From Osedax fenrisi (Eukaryota; Annelida; Polychaeta; Sabellida; Siboglinidae), in NCBI GenBank assembly GCA_964019155.1, contig CAXHSG010000162.1:812001-876000 (forward strand): a DNA stretch of 64,000 bases, given 5' to 3'. Numbering within the stretch: position 1 is the first letter of the stretch; each line of letters begins with the position of its first letter. Below are positions 45,001-61,073 of the stretch, in pieces. The position numbers and the translations under genes are program-made. Below the pieces are notes generated by a model. That model did no database searches and was not told where the DNA came from. It worked only from the letters and a program-made list of their open reading frames with translations.

Positions 45001-45550
45001 GTTTTATTACTTATTACGTTTTATTACTTATTACATTTTATTACTTATTACGTTTTATTACTTATTACGTTTTATTACTTATTACGTTTTATTACTTATT
45101 ACGTTTTATTACTTATTACGTTTTATTACTTATTACTTATTACGTTTTATTACTTATTACTTATTACGTTTTATTACTTATTACTTATTACGTTTTATTA
45201 CTTATTACGTTTTATTACTTATTTAGTTTTATTACTTATTACGTTTTATTACTTATTACGTTTTATTACTTATTACGTTTTATTACTTATTACTTATTAC
45301 GTTTTATTACTTATTACTTATTACGTTTTATTACTTATTAAGTTTTATTACTTATTACTTATTACTTATTACTTATTACGTTTTATTACTTATTAGTTAT
45401 TACGTTTTATTACTTATTACGTTTTATTACTTATTAATAAAACGTAATAATTACGTTTTATTACTTATTACATTTTATTACTTATTACGTTTTATTACTT
45501 ATTACGTTTTATTACTTATTAGGTTTTATTACTTATTGCGTTTTATTACT
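42012..45550 (+). repeat. 1,992-bp tandem higher-order duplication
   Basis: Inverted units at 42012, 42460, 42836 and 43444 (intervals 448, 376 and 608) reappear at 44004, 44452, 44828 and 45436 with the same intervals. The shift is 1,992 bp. The 448-376 interval pair also begins at 31035, 37319 and 46046, showing this block was seeded from the 6,284-bp repeat. Confidence 0.8.
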
Positions 45551-46493
45551 TATTACGTTTTATTACTTATTACATTTTATTACTTATTACGTTTTATTAC
45601 GTTTTATTACTTATTACGTTTTATTACTTATTACATTTTATTACTTATTACGTTTTATTACTTATTACGTTTTATTACTTATTACGTTTTATTACTTATT
45701 ACTTATTACGTTTTATTACTTATTACTTATTACTTATTACGTTTTATTACTTATTACTTATTACGTTTTATTACTTATTACGTTTTATTACTTATTAATA
45801 AAACGTAATAATTACGTTTTATTACTTATTACGTTTTATTACTTATTACGTTTTATTACTTATTACTTATTACGTTTTATTACTTATTACTTATTACTTA
45901 TTACGTTTTATTACTTATTACTTATTACGTTTTATTACTTATTACGTTTTATTACTTATTACGTTTTATTACTTATTTAGTTTTATTACTTATTACGTTT
46001 TATTACTTATTACGTTTTATTACTTATTACGTTTTATTACTTATTAATAAAACGTAATAATTATTTTTTATTACTTATTACGTTTTATTACTTATTACGT
46101 TTTATTACTTATTACTTATTACGTTTTATTACTTATTACTTATTACTTATTACGTTTTATTACTTATTACTTATTACGTTTTATTACTTATTACTTATTA
46201 CGTTTTATTAATTATTACTTATTACGTTTTATTACTTATTACGTTTTATTACTTATTACTTATTACGTTTTATTACTTATTACTTATTACTTATTAAGTT
46301 TTATTACTTATTACTTATTACGTTTTATTACTTATTACTTATTACTTATTACGTTTTATTACTTATTACTTATTACGTTTTATTACTTATTACGTTTTAT
46401 TACTTATTACGTTTTATTACTTAATACGTTTTATTACTTATTACGTTTTATTACTTATTACGTTTTATTACTTATTAAGTTTTATTACTTATT

Positions 46494-49400
46494 AATAAAA
46501 CGTAATAATTACGTTTTATTACTTATTACGTTTTATTACTTATTACGTTTTATTACTTATTACTTATTACGTTTTATTACTTATTACTTATTACGTTTTA
46601 TTACTTATTACTTATTACTTATTACGTTTTATTACTTATTACGTTTTATTACTTATTGCGTTTTATTACTTATTACGTTTTATTACTTATTACATTTTAT
46701 TACTTATTATGTTTTATTACTTATTACGTTTTATTACTTATTACGTTTTATTACTTATTACTTATTACGTTTTATTACTTATTACTTATTACGTTTTATT
46801 ACTTATTACTTATTACTTATTACTTATTACGTTTTATTACTTATTACTTATTACGTTTTATTACTTATTAATAAAACGTAATAATTACGTTTTATTACTT
46901 ATTACGTTTTATTACTTATTACGTTTTATTACTTATTACTTATTACTTATTACGTTTTATTACTTATTACTTATTACGTTTTATTACTTATTACTTATTA
47001 CTTATTACGTTTTATTACTTATTACGTTTTATTACTTATTGCGTTTTATTACTTATTACGTTTTATTACTTATTACATTTTATTACTTATTACGTTTTAT
47101 TACTTATTACGTTTTATTACTTATTACGTTTTATTACTTATTACTTATTACGTTTTATTACTTATTACTTATTACGTTTTATTACTTATTACTTATTACT
47201 TATTACTTATTATGTTTTATTACTTATTACTTATTACGTTTTATTACTTATTAATAAAACGTAATAATTACGTTTTATTACTTATTACGTTTTATTACTT
47301 ATTACGTTTTATTACTTATTACTTATTACGTTTTATTACTTATTACGTTTTATTACTTATTACGTTTTATTACTTATTACGTTTTATTACTTATTACGTT
47401 TTATTACTTATTACTTATTACGTTTTATTACTTATTACGGTTTATTACTTATTACTTATTACTTATTACGTTTTATTACTTATTACTTATTACGTTTTAT
47501 TACTTATTACTTATTACGTTTTATTACTTATTACGTTTTATTACTTATTACTTATTACTTATTACTTATTACTTATTACGTTTTATTACTTATTACTTAT
47601 TACGTTTTATTACTTATTAATAAAACGTAATAATTACGTTTTATTACTTATTACGTTTTATTACTTATTACGTTTTATTACTTATTACTTATTACGTTTT
47701 ATTACTTATTACGTTTTATTACTTATTACGTTTTATTACTTATTACGTTTTATTACTTATTACTTATTACGTTTTATTACTTATTACGTTTTATTACTTA
47801 TTACGTTTTATTACTTATTACTTATTACGTTTTATTACTTATTACGTTTTATTACTTATTACGTTTTATTACTTATTACTTATTACGTTTTATTACTTAT
47901 TACGTTGTAATACTTATTACTTATTACGTTTTATTACTTATTACTTATTACTTATTACGTTTTATTACTTATTACTTATTACGTTTTATTACTTATTACT
48001 TATTACGTTTTATTACTTATTACGTTTTATTACTCATTACTTATTACGTTTTATTACTTATTACTTATTACGTTTTATTACTTATTACTTATTACGTTTT
48101 ATTACTTATTACTTATTACGTTTTATTACTTATTAAGTTTTATTACTTATTACTTATTACTTATTACTTATTACGTTTTATTACTTATTAGTTATTACGT
48201 TTTATTACTTATTACGTTTTATTACTTATTACTTATTACGTTTTATTACTTATTACGTTTTATTACTTATTACTTATTACGTTTTATTACTTATTACGTT
48301 TTATTACTCATTACTTATTACGTTTTATTACTTATTACTTATTACGTTTTATTACTTATTACTTATTACGTTTTATTACTTATTACGTTTTATTACTTAT
48401 TTAGTTTTATTACTTATTACGTTTTGTTACTTATTACGTTTTATTACTTATTACGTTTTATTACTTATTACGTTTTATTACTTATTACGTTTTATTACTT
48501 ATTAATAAAACGTAATAATTACGTTTTATTACTTATTACGTTTTATTACTTATTACGTTTTATTACTTATTACTTATTACGTTTTATTACTTATTACTTA
48601 TTACTTATTACGTTTTATTACTTATTACTTATTACGTTTTATTACTTATTACGTTTTATTACTTATTATGTTTTATTACTTATTTAGTTTTATTACTTAT
48701 TACGTTTTATTACTTATTACGTTTTATTACTTATTACGTTTTATTACTTATTACATATTACTTATTACGTTTTATTACTTATTACTTATTACGTTTTATT
48801 ACTTATTACGTTTTATTACTTATTACGTTTTATTACTTATTAATAAAACGTAATAATTACGTTTTATTACTTATTACGTTTTATTACTTATTACGTTTTA
48901 TTACTTATTACGTTTTATTACTTATTACTTATTACTTATTAAGTTTTATTACTTATTACTTATTACGTTTTATTACTTATTACTTATTACGTTTTATTAC
49001 TTATTACGTTTTATTACTTATTAGTTATTACGTTTTATTACTTATTACGTTTTATTACTTATTACTTATTACGTTTTATTACTTATTACTTATTACATTT
49101 TATTACTTATTACTTATTACTTATTATGTTTTATTACTTATTACGTTTTATTACTTATTACGTTTTATTACTTATTACTTATTACGTTTTATTACTTATT
49201 ACTTATTACGTTTTATTACTTATTACTTATTACGTTTTATTACTTATTACTTATTACGTTTTATTACTTATTAGTTATTACGTTTTATTACTTATTACGT
49301 TTTATTACTTATTACTTATTACGTTTTATTACTTATTACTTATTACATTTTATTACTTATTACGTTTTATTACTTATTACGTTTTATTACTTATTAGGTT

Positions 49401-52400
49401 TTATTACTTATTACGTTTTATTACTTATTACGTTTTATTACTTATTAAGTTTTATTACTTATTACGTTTTATTACTTATTACGTTTTATTACTTATTACT
49501 TATTACATTTTATTACTTATTACGTTTTATTACTTATTACGTTTTATTACTTATTACGTTTTATTACTTATTACGTTTTATTACTTATTACTTATTACGT
49601 TTTATTACTTATTACTTATTACATTTTATTACTTATTACTTATTACGTTTTATTACTTATTACGTTTTATTACTTATTACGTTTTATTACTTATTACGTT
49701 TTATTACTTATTTAGTTTTATTACTTATTACGTTTTATTACTTATTACGTTTTGTTACTTATTACGTTTTATTACTTATTACGTTTTATTACTTATTACG
49801 TTTTATTACTTATTACGTTTTATTACTTATAAATAAAACGTAATAATTACGTTTTATTACTTATTACGTTTTATTACTTATTACGTTTTATTACTTATTA
49901 CTTATTACTTATTACGTTTTATTACTTATTACTTATTACGTTTTATTACTTATTACGTTTTATTACTTATTACGTTTTATTACTTATTTAGTTTTATTAC
50001 TTATTACGTTTTATTACTTATTACGTTTTATTACTTATTACGTTTTATTACTTATTACTTATTACGTTTTATTACTTATTACTTATTACTTATTACGTTT
50101 TATTACTTATTACTTATTACGTTTTATTACTTATTACGTTTTATTACTTATTAATAAAACGTAATAATTACGTTTTATTACTTATTACGTTTTATTACTT
50201 ATTACGTTTTATTACTTATTACGTTTTATTACTTATTACTTATTACTTATTAAGTTTTATTACTTATTACTTATTACGTTTTATTACTTATTACTTATTA
50301 CGTTTTATTACTTATTATTATTACGTTTTATTACTTATTAGTTATTACGTTTTATTACTTATTACGTTTTATTACTTATTACTTATTACGTTTTATTACT
50401 TATTACTTATTACATTTTATTACTTATTACTTATTACTTATTACGTTTTATTACTTATTACGTTTTATTACTTATTACGTTTTATTACTTATTACGTTTT
50501 ATTACTTATTACTTATTGCGTTTTATTACTTATTACTTATTACGTTTTATTACTTATTACTTATTACGTTTTATTACTTATTACGTTTTATTACTTATTA
50601 CGTTTTATTACTTATTAATAAAACGTAATAATTACGTTTTATTACTTATTACGTTTTATTACTTATTACTTATTACTTATTACGTTTTATTACTTATTAC
50701 TTATTACGTTTTATTACTTATTACTTATTACGTTTTATTACTTATTACTTATTACGTTTTATTATTTATTACTTATTACGTTTTATTACTTATTACGTTT
50801 TATTACTTATTACTTATTACGTTTTATTACTTATTACGTTTTATTACTCATTACTTATTACGTTTTATTACTTATTACTTATTACGTTTTATTACTTATT
50901 ACTTATTACGTTTTATTACTTATTACGTTTTATTACTTATTTAGTTTTATTACTTATTACGTTTTATTACTTATTACGTTTTATTACTTATTACGTTTTA
51001 TTACTTATTACTTATTACGTTTTATTACTTATTACTTATTACTTATTACGTTTTATCACTTATTACTTATTACGTTTTATTACTTATTACGTTTTATTAC
51101 TTATTAATAAAACGTAATAATTACGTTTTATTACTTATTACGTTTTATTACTTATTACGTTTTATTACTTATTACTTATTACTTATTAAGTTTTATTACT
51201 TATTACTTATTACGTTTTATTACTTATTACTTATTACGTTTTATTACTTATTATTATTACGTTTTATTACTTATTAGTTATTACGTTTTATTACTTATTA
51301 CGTTTTATTACTTATTACTTATTACATTTTATTACTTATTACTTATTACTTATTACGTTTTATTACGTTTTATTACTTATTACGTTTTATTACTTATTAC
51401 GTTTTATTACTTATTACGTTTTATTACTTATTGCGTTTTATTACTTATTACGTTTTATTACTTATTACGTTTTATTACTTATTAATAAAACGTAATAATT
51501 ACGTTTTATTACTTATTACGTTTTATTACTTATTACTTATTACGTTTTATTACTTATTACTTATTACTTATTACGTTTTATTACTTATTACTTATTACGT
51601 TTTATTACTTATTACTTATTACGTTTTATTACTTATTACTTATTACGTTTTATTACTTATTACTTATTACGTTTTATTACTTATTACGTTTTATTACTTA
51701 TTACTTATTACGTTTTACGTTTTATTACTTATTACTTATTACGTTTTATTACTTATTACGTTTTATTACTTATTACGTTTTATTACTTATTAATAAAACG
51801 TAATAATTACGTTTTATTACTTATTACGTTTTATTACTTATTACTTATTACGTTTTATTACTTATTACTTATTACTTATTACGTTTTATTACTTATTACT
51901 TATTACGTTTTATTACTTATTATTTATTACGTTTTATTACTTATTACTTATTACGTTTTATTACTTATTACTTATTACGTTTTATTACTTATTACGTTTT
52001 ATTACTTATTACTTATTACGTTTTATTACTTATTACTTATTACTTATTAAGTTTTATTACTTATTACTTATTACGTTTTATTACTTATTACTTATTACTT
52101 ATTACGTTTTATTACTTATTACTTATTACGTTTTATTACTTATTACGTTTTATTACTTATTACGTTTTATTACTTATTACGTTTTATTACTTAATACGTT
52201 TTATTACTTATTACGTTTTATTACTTATTACGTTTTATTACTTATTACGTTTTATTACTTATTAATAAAACGTAATAATTACGTTTTATTACTTATTACG
52301 TTTTATTACTTATTACGTTTTATTACTTATTACTTATTACGTTTTATTACTTATTACTTATTACGTTTTATTACTTATAACTTATTACTTATTACGTTTT

Positions 52401-55400
52401 ATTACTTATTACGTTTTATTACTTATTGCGTTTTATTACTTATTACGTTTTATTACTTATTACATTTTATTACTTATTATGTTTTATTACTTATTACGTT
52501 TTATTACTTATTACGTTTTATTACTTATTACTTATTACGTTTTATTACTTATTACTTATTACGTTTTATTACTTATTACTTATTACTTATTACTTATTAC
52601 GTTTTATTACTTATTACTTATTACGTTTTATTACTTATTAATAAAACGTAATAATTACGTTTTATTACTTATTACGTTTTATTACTTATTACGTTTTATT
52701 ACTTATTACTTATTACGTTTTATTACTTATTACGGTTTATTACTTATTACTTATTACTTATTACGTTTTATTACTTATTACTTATTACGTTTTATTACTT
52801 ATTACGTTTTATTACGTTTTATTACTTATTACGTTTTATTACTTATTACTTATTACTTATTACTTATTACTTATTACGTTTTATTACTTATTACTTATTA
52901 CGTTTTATTACTTATTACTTATTACGTTTTATTACTTATTAATAAAACGTAATAATTACGTTTTATTACTTATTACGTTTTATTACTTATTACGTTTTAT
53001 TACTTATTACTTATTACGTTTTATTACTTATTACGTTTTATTACTTATTACGTTTTATTACTTATTACGTTTTATTACTTATTACGTTTTATTACTTATT
53101 ACTTATTACGTTTTATTACTTATTACGTTTTATTACTTATTACGTTTTATTACTTATTACTTATTACGTTTTATTACTTATTACGTTTTATTACTTATTA
53201 CGTTTTATTACTTATTACTTATTACGTTTTATTACTTATTACGTTTTAATACTTATTACTTATTACGTTTTATTACTTATTACTTATTACTTATTACGTT
53301 TTATTACTTATTACTTATTACGTTTTATTACTTATTACGTTTTATTACTTATTACTTATTACGTTTTATTACTTATTACGTTTTATTACTCATTACTTAT
53401 TACGTTTTATTACTTATTACTTATTACGTTTTATTACTTATTACTTATTACGTTTTATTACTTATTACTTATTACGTTTTATTACTTATTAAGTTTTATT
53501 ACTTATTACTTATTACTTATTACTTATTACGTTTTATTACTTATTAGTTATTACGTTTTATTACTTATTACGTTTTATTACTTATTACTTATTACGTTTT
53601 ATTACTTATTACGTTTTATTACTTATTACTTATTACGTTTTATTACTTATTACGTTTTATTACTCATTACTTATTACGTTTTATTACTTATTACTTATTA
53701 CGTTTTATTACTTATTACTTATTACGTTTTATTACTTATTACGTTTTATTACTTATTTAGTTTTATTACTTATTACGTTTTGTTACTTATTACGTTTTAT
53801 TACTTATTACGTTTTATTACTTATTACGTTTTATTACTTATTACGTTTTATTACTTATTAATAAAACGTAATAATTACGTTTTATTACTTATTACGTTTT
53901 ATTACTTATTACGTTTTATTACTTATTACTTATTACGTTTTATTACTTATTACTTATTACTTATTACGTTTTATTACTTATTACTTATTACGTTTTATTA
54001 CTTATTACGTTTAATACTTATTACGTTTTATTACTTATTTAGTTTTATTACTTATTACGTTTTATTACTTATTACGTTTTATTACTTATTACGTTTTATT
54101 ACTTATTACATATTACTTATTACGTTTTATTACTTATTACTTATTACGTTTTATTACTTATTACGTTTTATTACTTATTACGTTTTATTACTTATTAATA
54201 AAACGTAATAATTACGTTTTATTACTTATTACGTTTTATTACTTATTACGTTTTATTACTTATTACGTTTTATTACTTATTACTTATTACTTATTAAGTT
54301 TTATTACTTATTACTTATTACGTTTTATTACTTATTACTTATTACGTTTTATTACTTATTACGTTTTATTACTTATTAGTTATTACGTTTTATTACTTAT
54401 TACGTTTTATTACTTATTACTTATTACGTTTTATTACTTATTACTTATTACATTTTATTACTTATTACTTATTACTTATTATGTTTTATTACTTATTACG
54501 TTTTATTACTTATTACGTTTTATTACTTATTTAGTTTTATTACTTATTACGTTTTATTACTTATTACGTTTTATTACTTATTACGTTTTATTACTTATTA
54601 ATAAAACGTAATAATTATTTTTTATTACTTATTACGTTTTATTACTTATTACGTTTTATTACTTATTACTTATTACGTTTTATTACTTATTACTTATTAC
54701 TTATTACGTTTTATTACTTATTACTTATTACGTTTTATTACTTATTACTTATTACGTTTTATTACTTATTACTTATTACGTTTTATTACTTATTACTTAT
54801 TACTTATTAAGTTTTATTACTTATTACTTATTACGTTTTATTACTTATTACTTATTACTTATTACGTTTTATTACTTATTACTTATTACGTTTTATTACT
54901 TATTACGTTTTATTACTTATTACGTTTTATTACTTATTACGTTTTATTACTTAATACGTTTTATTACTTATTACGTTTTATTACTTATTACGTTTTATTA
55001 CTTATTACGTTTTATTACTTATTAATAAAACGTAATAATTACGTTTTATTACTTATTACGTTTTATTACTTATTACGTTTTATTACTTATTACTTATTAC
55101 GTTTTATTACTTATTACTTATTACGTTTTATTACTTATTACTTATTACTTATTACGTTTTATTACTTATTACGTTTTATTACTTATTGCGTTTTATTACT
55201 TATTACGTTTTATTACTTATTACATTTTATTACTTATTATGTTTTATTACTTATTACGTTTTATTACTTATTACGTTTTATTACTTATTACTTATTACGT
55301 TTTATTACTTATTACTTATTACGTTTTATTACTTATTACTTATTACTTATTACTTATTACGTTTTATTACTTATTACTTATTACGTTTTATTACTTATTA

Positions 55401-58400
55401 ATAAAACGTAATAATTACGTTTTATTACTTATTACGTTTTATTACTTATTACGTTTTATTACTTATTACTTATTACTTATTACGTTTTATTACTTATTAC
55501 TTATTACGTTTTATTACTTATTACTTATTACTTATTACGTTTTATTACTTATTACGTTTTATTACTTATTGCGTTTTATTACTTATTACGTTTTATTACT
55601 TATTACATTTTATTACTTATTACGTTTTATTACTTATTACGTTTTATTACTTATTACGTTTTATTACTTATTACTTATTACGTTTTATTACTTATTACTT
55701 ATTACGTTTTATTACTTATTACTTATTACTTATTACTTATTACGTTTTATTACTTATTACTTATTACGTTTTATTACTTATTAATAAAACGTAATAATTA
55801 CGTTTTATTACTTATTACGTTTTATTACTTATTACGTTTTATTACTTATTACTTATTACGTTTTATTACTTATTACGTTTTATTACTTATTACGTTTTAT
55901 TACTTATTACGTTTTATTACTTATTACGTTTTATTACTTATTACTTATTACGTTTTATTACTTATTACGGTTTATTACTTATTACTTATTACTTATTACG
56001 TTTTATTACTTATTACTTATTACGTTTTATTACTTATTACTTATTACGTTTTATTACTTATTACGTTTTATTACTTATTACTTATTACTTATTACTTATT
56101 ACTTATTACGTTTTATTACTTATTACTTATTACGTTTTATTACTTATTAATAAAACGTAATAATTACGTTTTATTACTTATTACGTTTTATTACTTATTA
56201 CGTTTTATTACTTATTACTTATTACGTTTTATTACTTATTACGTTTTATTACTTATTACGTTTTATTACTTATTACGTTTTATTACTTATTACGTTTTAT
56301 TACTTATTACTTATTACGTTTTATTACTTATTACGTTTTATTACTTATTACGTTTTATTACTTATTACTTATTACGTTTTATTACTTATTACGTTTTATT
56401 ACTTATTACTTATTACGTTTTATTACTTATTACGTTTTAATACTTATTACTTATTACGTTTTATTACTTATTACTTATTACTTATTACGTTTTATTACTT
56501 ATTACTTATTACGTTTTATTACTTATTACGTTTTATTACTTATTACTTATTACGTTTTATTACTTATTACGTTTTATTACTCATTACTTATTACGTTTTA
56601 TTACTTATTACTTATTACGTTTTATTACTTATTACTTATTACGTTTTATTACTTATTACTTATTACGTTTTATTACTTATTAAGTTTTATTACTTATTAC
56701 TTATTACTTATTACTTATTACGTTTTATTACTTATTAGTTATTACGTTTTATTACTTATTACGTTTTATTACTTATTACTTATTACGTTTTATTACTTAT
56801 TACGTTTTATTACTTATTACTTAAACGTTTTATTACTTATTACGTTTTATTACTCATTACTTATTACGTTTTATTACTTATTACTTATTACGTTTTATTA
56901 CTTATTACTTATTACGTTTTATTACTTATTACGTTTTATTACTTATTTAGTTTTATTACTTATTACGTTTTGTTACTTATTACGTTTTATTACTTATTAC
57001 GTTTTATTACTTATTACGTTTTATTACTTATTACGTTTTATTACTTATTAATAAAACGTAATAATTACGTTTTATTACTTATTACGTTTTATTACTTATT
57101 ACGTTTTATTACTTATTACTTATTACGTTTTATTACTTATTACTTATTACTTATTACGTTTTATTACTTATTACTTATTACGTTTTATTACTTATTACGT
57201 TTTATTACTTATTATGTTTTATTACTTATTTAGTTTTATTACTTATTACGTTTTATTACTTATTACGTTTTATTACTTATTACGTTTTATTACTTATTAC
57301 ATATTACTTATTACGTTTTATTACTTATTACTTATTACGTTTTATTACTTATTACGTTTTATTACTTATTACGTTTTATTACTTATTAATAAAACGTAAT
57401 AATTACGTTTTATTACTTATTACGTTTTATTACTTATTACGTTTTATTACTTATTACGTTTTATTACTTATTACGTTTTATTACTTATTACTTATTACTT
57501 ATTAAGTTTTATTACTTATTACTTATTACGTTTTATTACTTATTACTTATTACGTTTTATTACTTATTACGTTTTATTACTTATTAGTTATTACGTTTTA
57601 TTACTTATTACGTTTTATTACTTATTACTTATTACGTTTTATTACTTATTACTTATTACATTTTATTACTTATTACTTATTACTTATTATGTTTTATTAC
57701 TTATTACGTTTTATTACTTATTACGTTTTATTACTTATTACTTATTACGTTTTATTACTTATTACTTATTACGTTTTATTACTTATTACTTATTACGTTT
57801 TATTACTTATTACTTATTACGTTTTATTACTTATTAGTTATTACGTTTTATTACTTATTACGTTTTATTACTTATTACTTATTACGTTTTATTACTTATT
57901 ACTTATTACATTTTATTACTTATTACGTTTTATTACTTATTACGTTTTATTACTTATTAGGTTTTATTACTTATTACGTTTTATTACTTATTACGTTTTA
58001 TTACTTATTAAGTTTTATTACTTATTACGTTTTATTACTTATTACGTTTTATTACTTATTACTTATTACATTTTATTACTTATTACGTTTTATTACTTAT
58101 TACGTTTTATTACTTATTACGTTTTATTACTTATTACGTTTTATTACTTATTACTTATTACGTTTTATTACTTATTACTTATTACATTTTATTACTTATT
58201 ACTTATTACGTTTTATTACTTATTACGTTTTATTACTTATTACGTTTTATTACTTATTACGTTTTATTACTTATTTAGTTTTATTACTTATTACGTTTTA
58301 TTACTTATTACGTTTTGTTACTTATTACGTTTTATTACTTATTACGTTTTATTACTTATTACGTTTTATTACTTATTACGTTTTATTACTTATAAATAAA

Positions 58401-61073
58401 ACGTAATAATTACGTTTTATTACTTATTACGTTTTATTACTTATTACGTTTTATTACTTATTACTTATTACTTATTACGTTTTATTACTTATTACTTATT
58501 ACGTTTTATTACTTATTACGTTTTATTACTTATTACGTTTTATTACTTATTTAGTTTTATTACTTATTACGTTTTATTACTTATTACGTTTTATTACTTA
58601 TTACGTTTTATTACTTATTACTTATTACGTTTTATTACTTATTACTTATTACTTATTACGTTTTATTACTTATTACTTATTACGTTTTATTACTTATTAC
58701 GTTTTATTACTTATTAATAAAACGTAATAATTACGTTTTATTACTTATTACGTTTTATTACTTATTACGTTTTATTACTTATTACGTTTTATTACTTATT
58801 ACTTATTACTTATTAAGTTTTATTACTTATTACTTATTACGTTTTATTACTTATTACTTATTACGTTTTATTACTTATTATTATTACGTTTTATTACTTA
58901 TTAGTTATTACGTTTTATTACTTATTACGTTTTATTACTTATTACTTATTACGTTTTATTACTTATTACTTATTACATTTTATTACTTATTACTTATTAC
59001 GTTTTATTACTTATTACTTATTACGTTTTATTACTTATTACGTTTTATTACTTATTACGTTTTATTACTTATTAATAAAACGTAATAATTACGTTTTATT
59101 ACTTATTACGTTTTATTACTTATTACTTATTACTTATTACGTTTTATTACTTATTACTTATTACGTTTTATTACTTATTACTTATTACGTTTTATTACTT
59201 ATTACTTATTACGTTTTATTATTTATTACTTATTACGTTTTATTACTTATTACGTTTTATTACTTATTACTTATTACGTTTTATTACTTATTACGTTTTA
59301 TTACTCATTACTTATTACGTTTTATTACTTATTACTTATTACGTTTTATTACTTATTACTTATTACGTTTTATTACTTATTACGTTTTATTACTTATTTA
59401 GTTTTATTACTTATTACGTTTTATTACTTATTACGTTTTATTACTTATTACGTTTTATTACTTATTACTTATTACGTTTTATTACTTATTACTTATTACT
59501 TATTACGTTTTATCACTTATTACTTATTACGTTTTATTACTTATTACGTTTTATTACTTATTAATAAAACGTAATAATTACGTTTTATTACTTATTACGT
59601 TTTATTACTTATTACGTTTTATTACTTATTACTTATTACTTATTAAGTTTTATTACTTATTACTTATTACGTTTTATTACTTATTACTTATTACGTTTTA
59701 TTACTTATTATTATTACGTTTTATTACTTATTAGTTATTACGTTTTATTACTTATTACGTTTTATTACTTATTACTTATTACATTTTATTACTTATTACT
59801 TATTACTTATTACGTTTTATTACGTTTTATTACTTATTACGTTTTATTACTTATTACGTTTTATTACTTATTACGTTTTATTACTTATTGCGTTTTATTA
59901 CTTATTACGTTTTATTACTTATTACGTTTTATTACTTATTAATAAAACGTAATAATTACGTTTTATTACTTATTACGTTTTATTACTTATTACTTATTAC
60001 GTTTTATTACTTATTACTTATTACTTATTACGTTTTATTACTTATTACTTATTACGTTTTATTACTTATTACTTATTACGTTTTATTACTTATTACTTAT
60101 TACGTTTTATTACTTATTACGTTTTATTACTTATTACTTATTACGTTTTACGTTTTATTACTTATTACTTATTACGTTTTATTACTTATTACGTTTTATT
60201 ACTTATTACGTTTTATTACTTATTAATAAAACGTAATAATTACGTTTTATTACTTATTACGTTTTATTACTTATTACTTATTACGTTTTATTACTTATTA
60301 CTTATTACTTATTACGTTTTATTACTTATTACTTATTACGTTTTATTACTTATTACTTATTACGTTTTATTACTTATTACTTATTACGTTTTATTACTTA
60401 TTACTTATTACGTTTTATTACTTATTACGTTTTATTACTTATTACTTATTACGTTTTATTACTTATTACTTATTACTTATTAAGTTTTATTACTTATTAC
60501 TTATTACGTTTTATTACTTATTACTTATTACTTATTACGTTTTATTACTTATTACTTATTACGTTTTATTACTTATTACGTTTTATTACTTATTACGTTT
60601 TATTACTTATTACGTTTTATTACTTAATACGTTTTATTACTTATTACGTTTTATTACTTATTACGTTTTATTACTTATTACGTTTTATTACTTATTAATA
60701 AAACGTAATAATTACGTTTTATTACTTATTACGTTTTATTACTTATTACGTTTTATTACTTATTACTTATTACGTTTTATTACTTATTACTTATTACGTT
60801 TTATTACTTATTACTTATTACTTATTACGTTTTATTACTTATTACGTTTTATTACTTATTGCGTTTTATTACTTATTACGTTTTATTACTTATTACATTT
60901 TATTACTTATTATGTTTTATTACTTATTACGTTTTATTACTTATTACGTTTTATTACTTATTACTTATTACGTTTTATTACTTATTACTTATTACGTTTT
61001 ATTACTTATTACTTATTACTTATTACTTATTACGTTTTATTACTTATTACTTATTACGTTTTATTACTTATTA
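46494..61073 (+). repeat. About 8,530-bp higher-order duplication
   Basis: Intervals from 46494: 376, 383, 366, 885, 338, 990, 321, 464, 489, 378, 308, 472, 376. From 55024: 376, 383, 366, 901, 338, 1007, 321, 358, 489, 378, 284, 472, 376. Most differences are whole satellite units (17 or 24 bp). The 901 versus 885 difference is 16 because copy 2 has a one-base loss at about 56822 (TTAAACG). A third, shorter relative starts at 60697 (376, 359, 407, 936, 338). Confidence 0.8.

Larger units (their letters stand above)
28591..46493 (+). repeat. Satellite middle zone
   Basis: Inverted units followed by ATTTTTTATT instead of ACGTTTTATT occur at 31035, 34058, 35745, 37319, 40325, 42012, 43597, 44004 and 46046, with one further case at 54600. 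ACTTAATACG (a B variant) occurs near 31410, 34395, 37696, 40674, 42389, 44381 and 46424. The zone is dominated by the 6,284-bp and 1,992-bp duplications. Confidence 0.7.
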
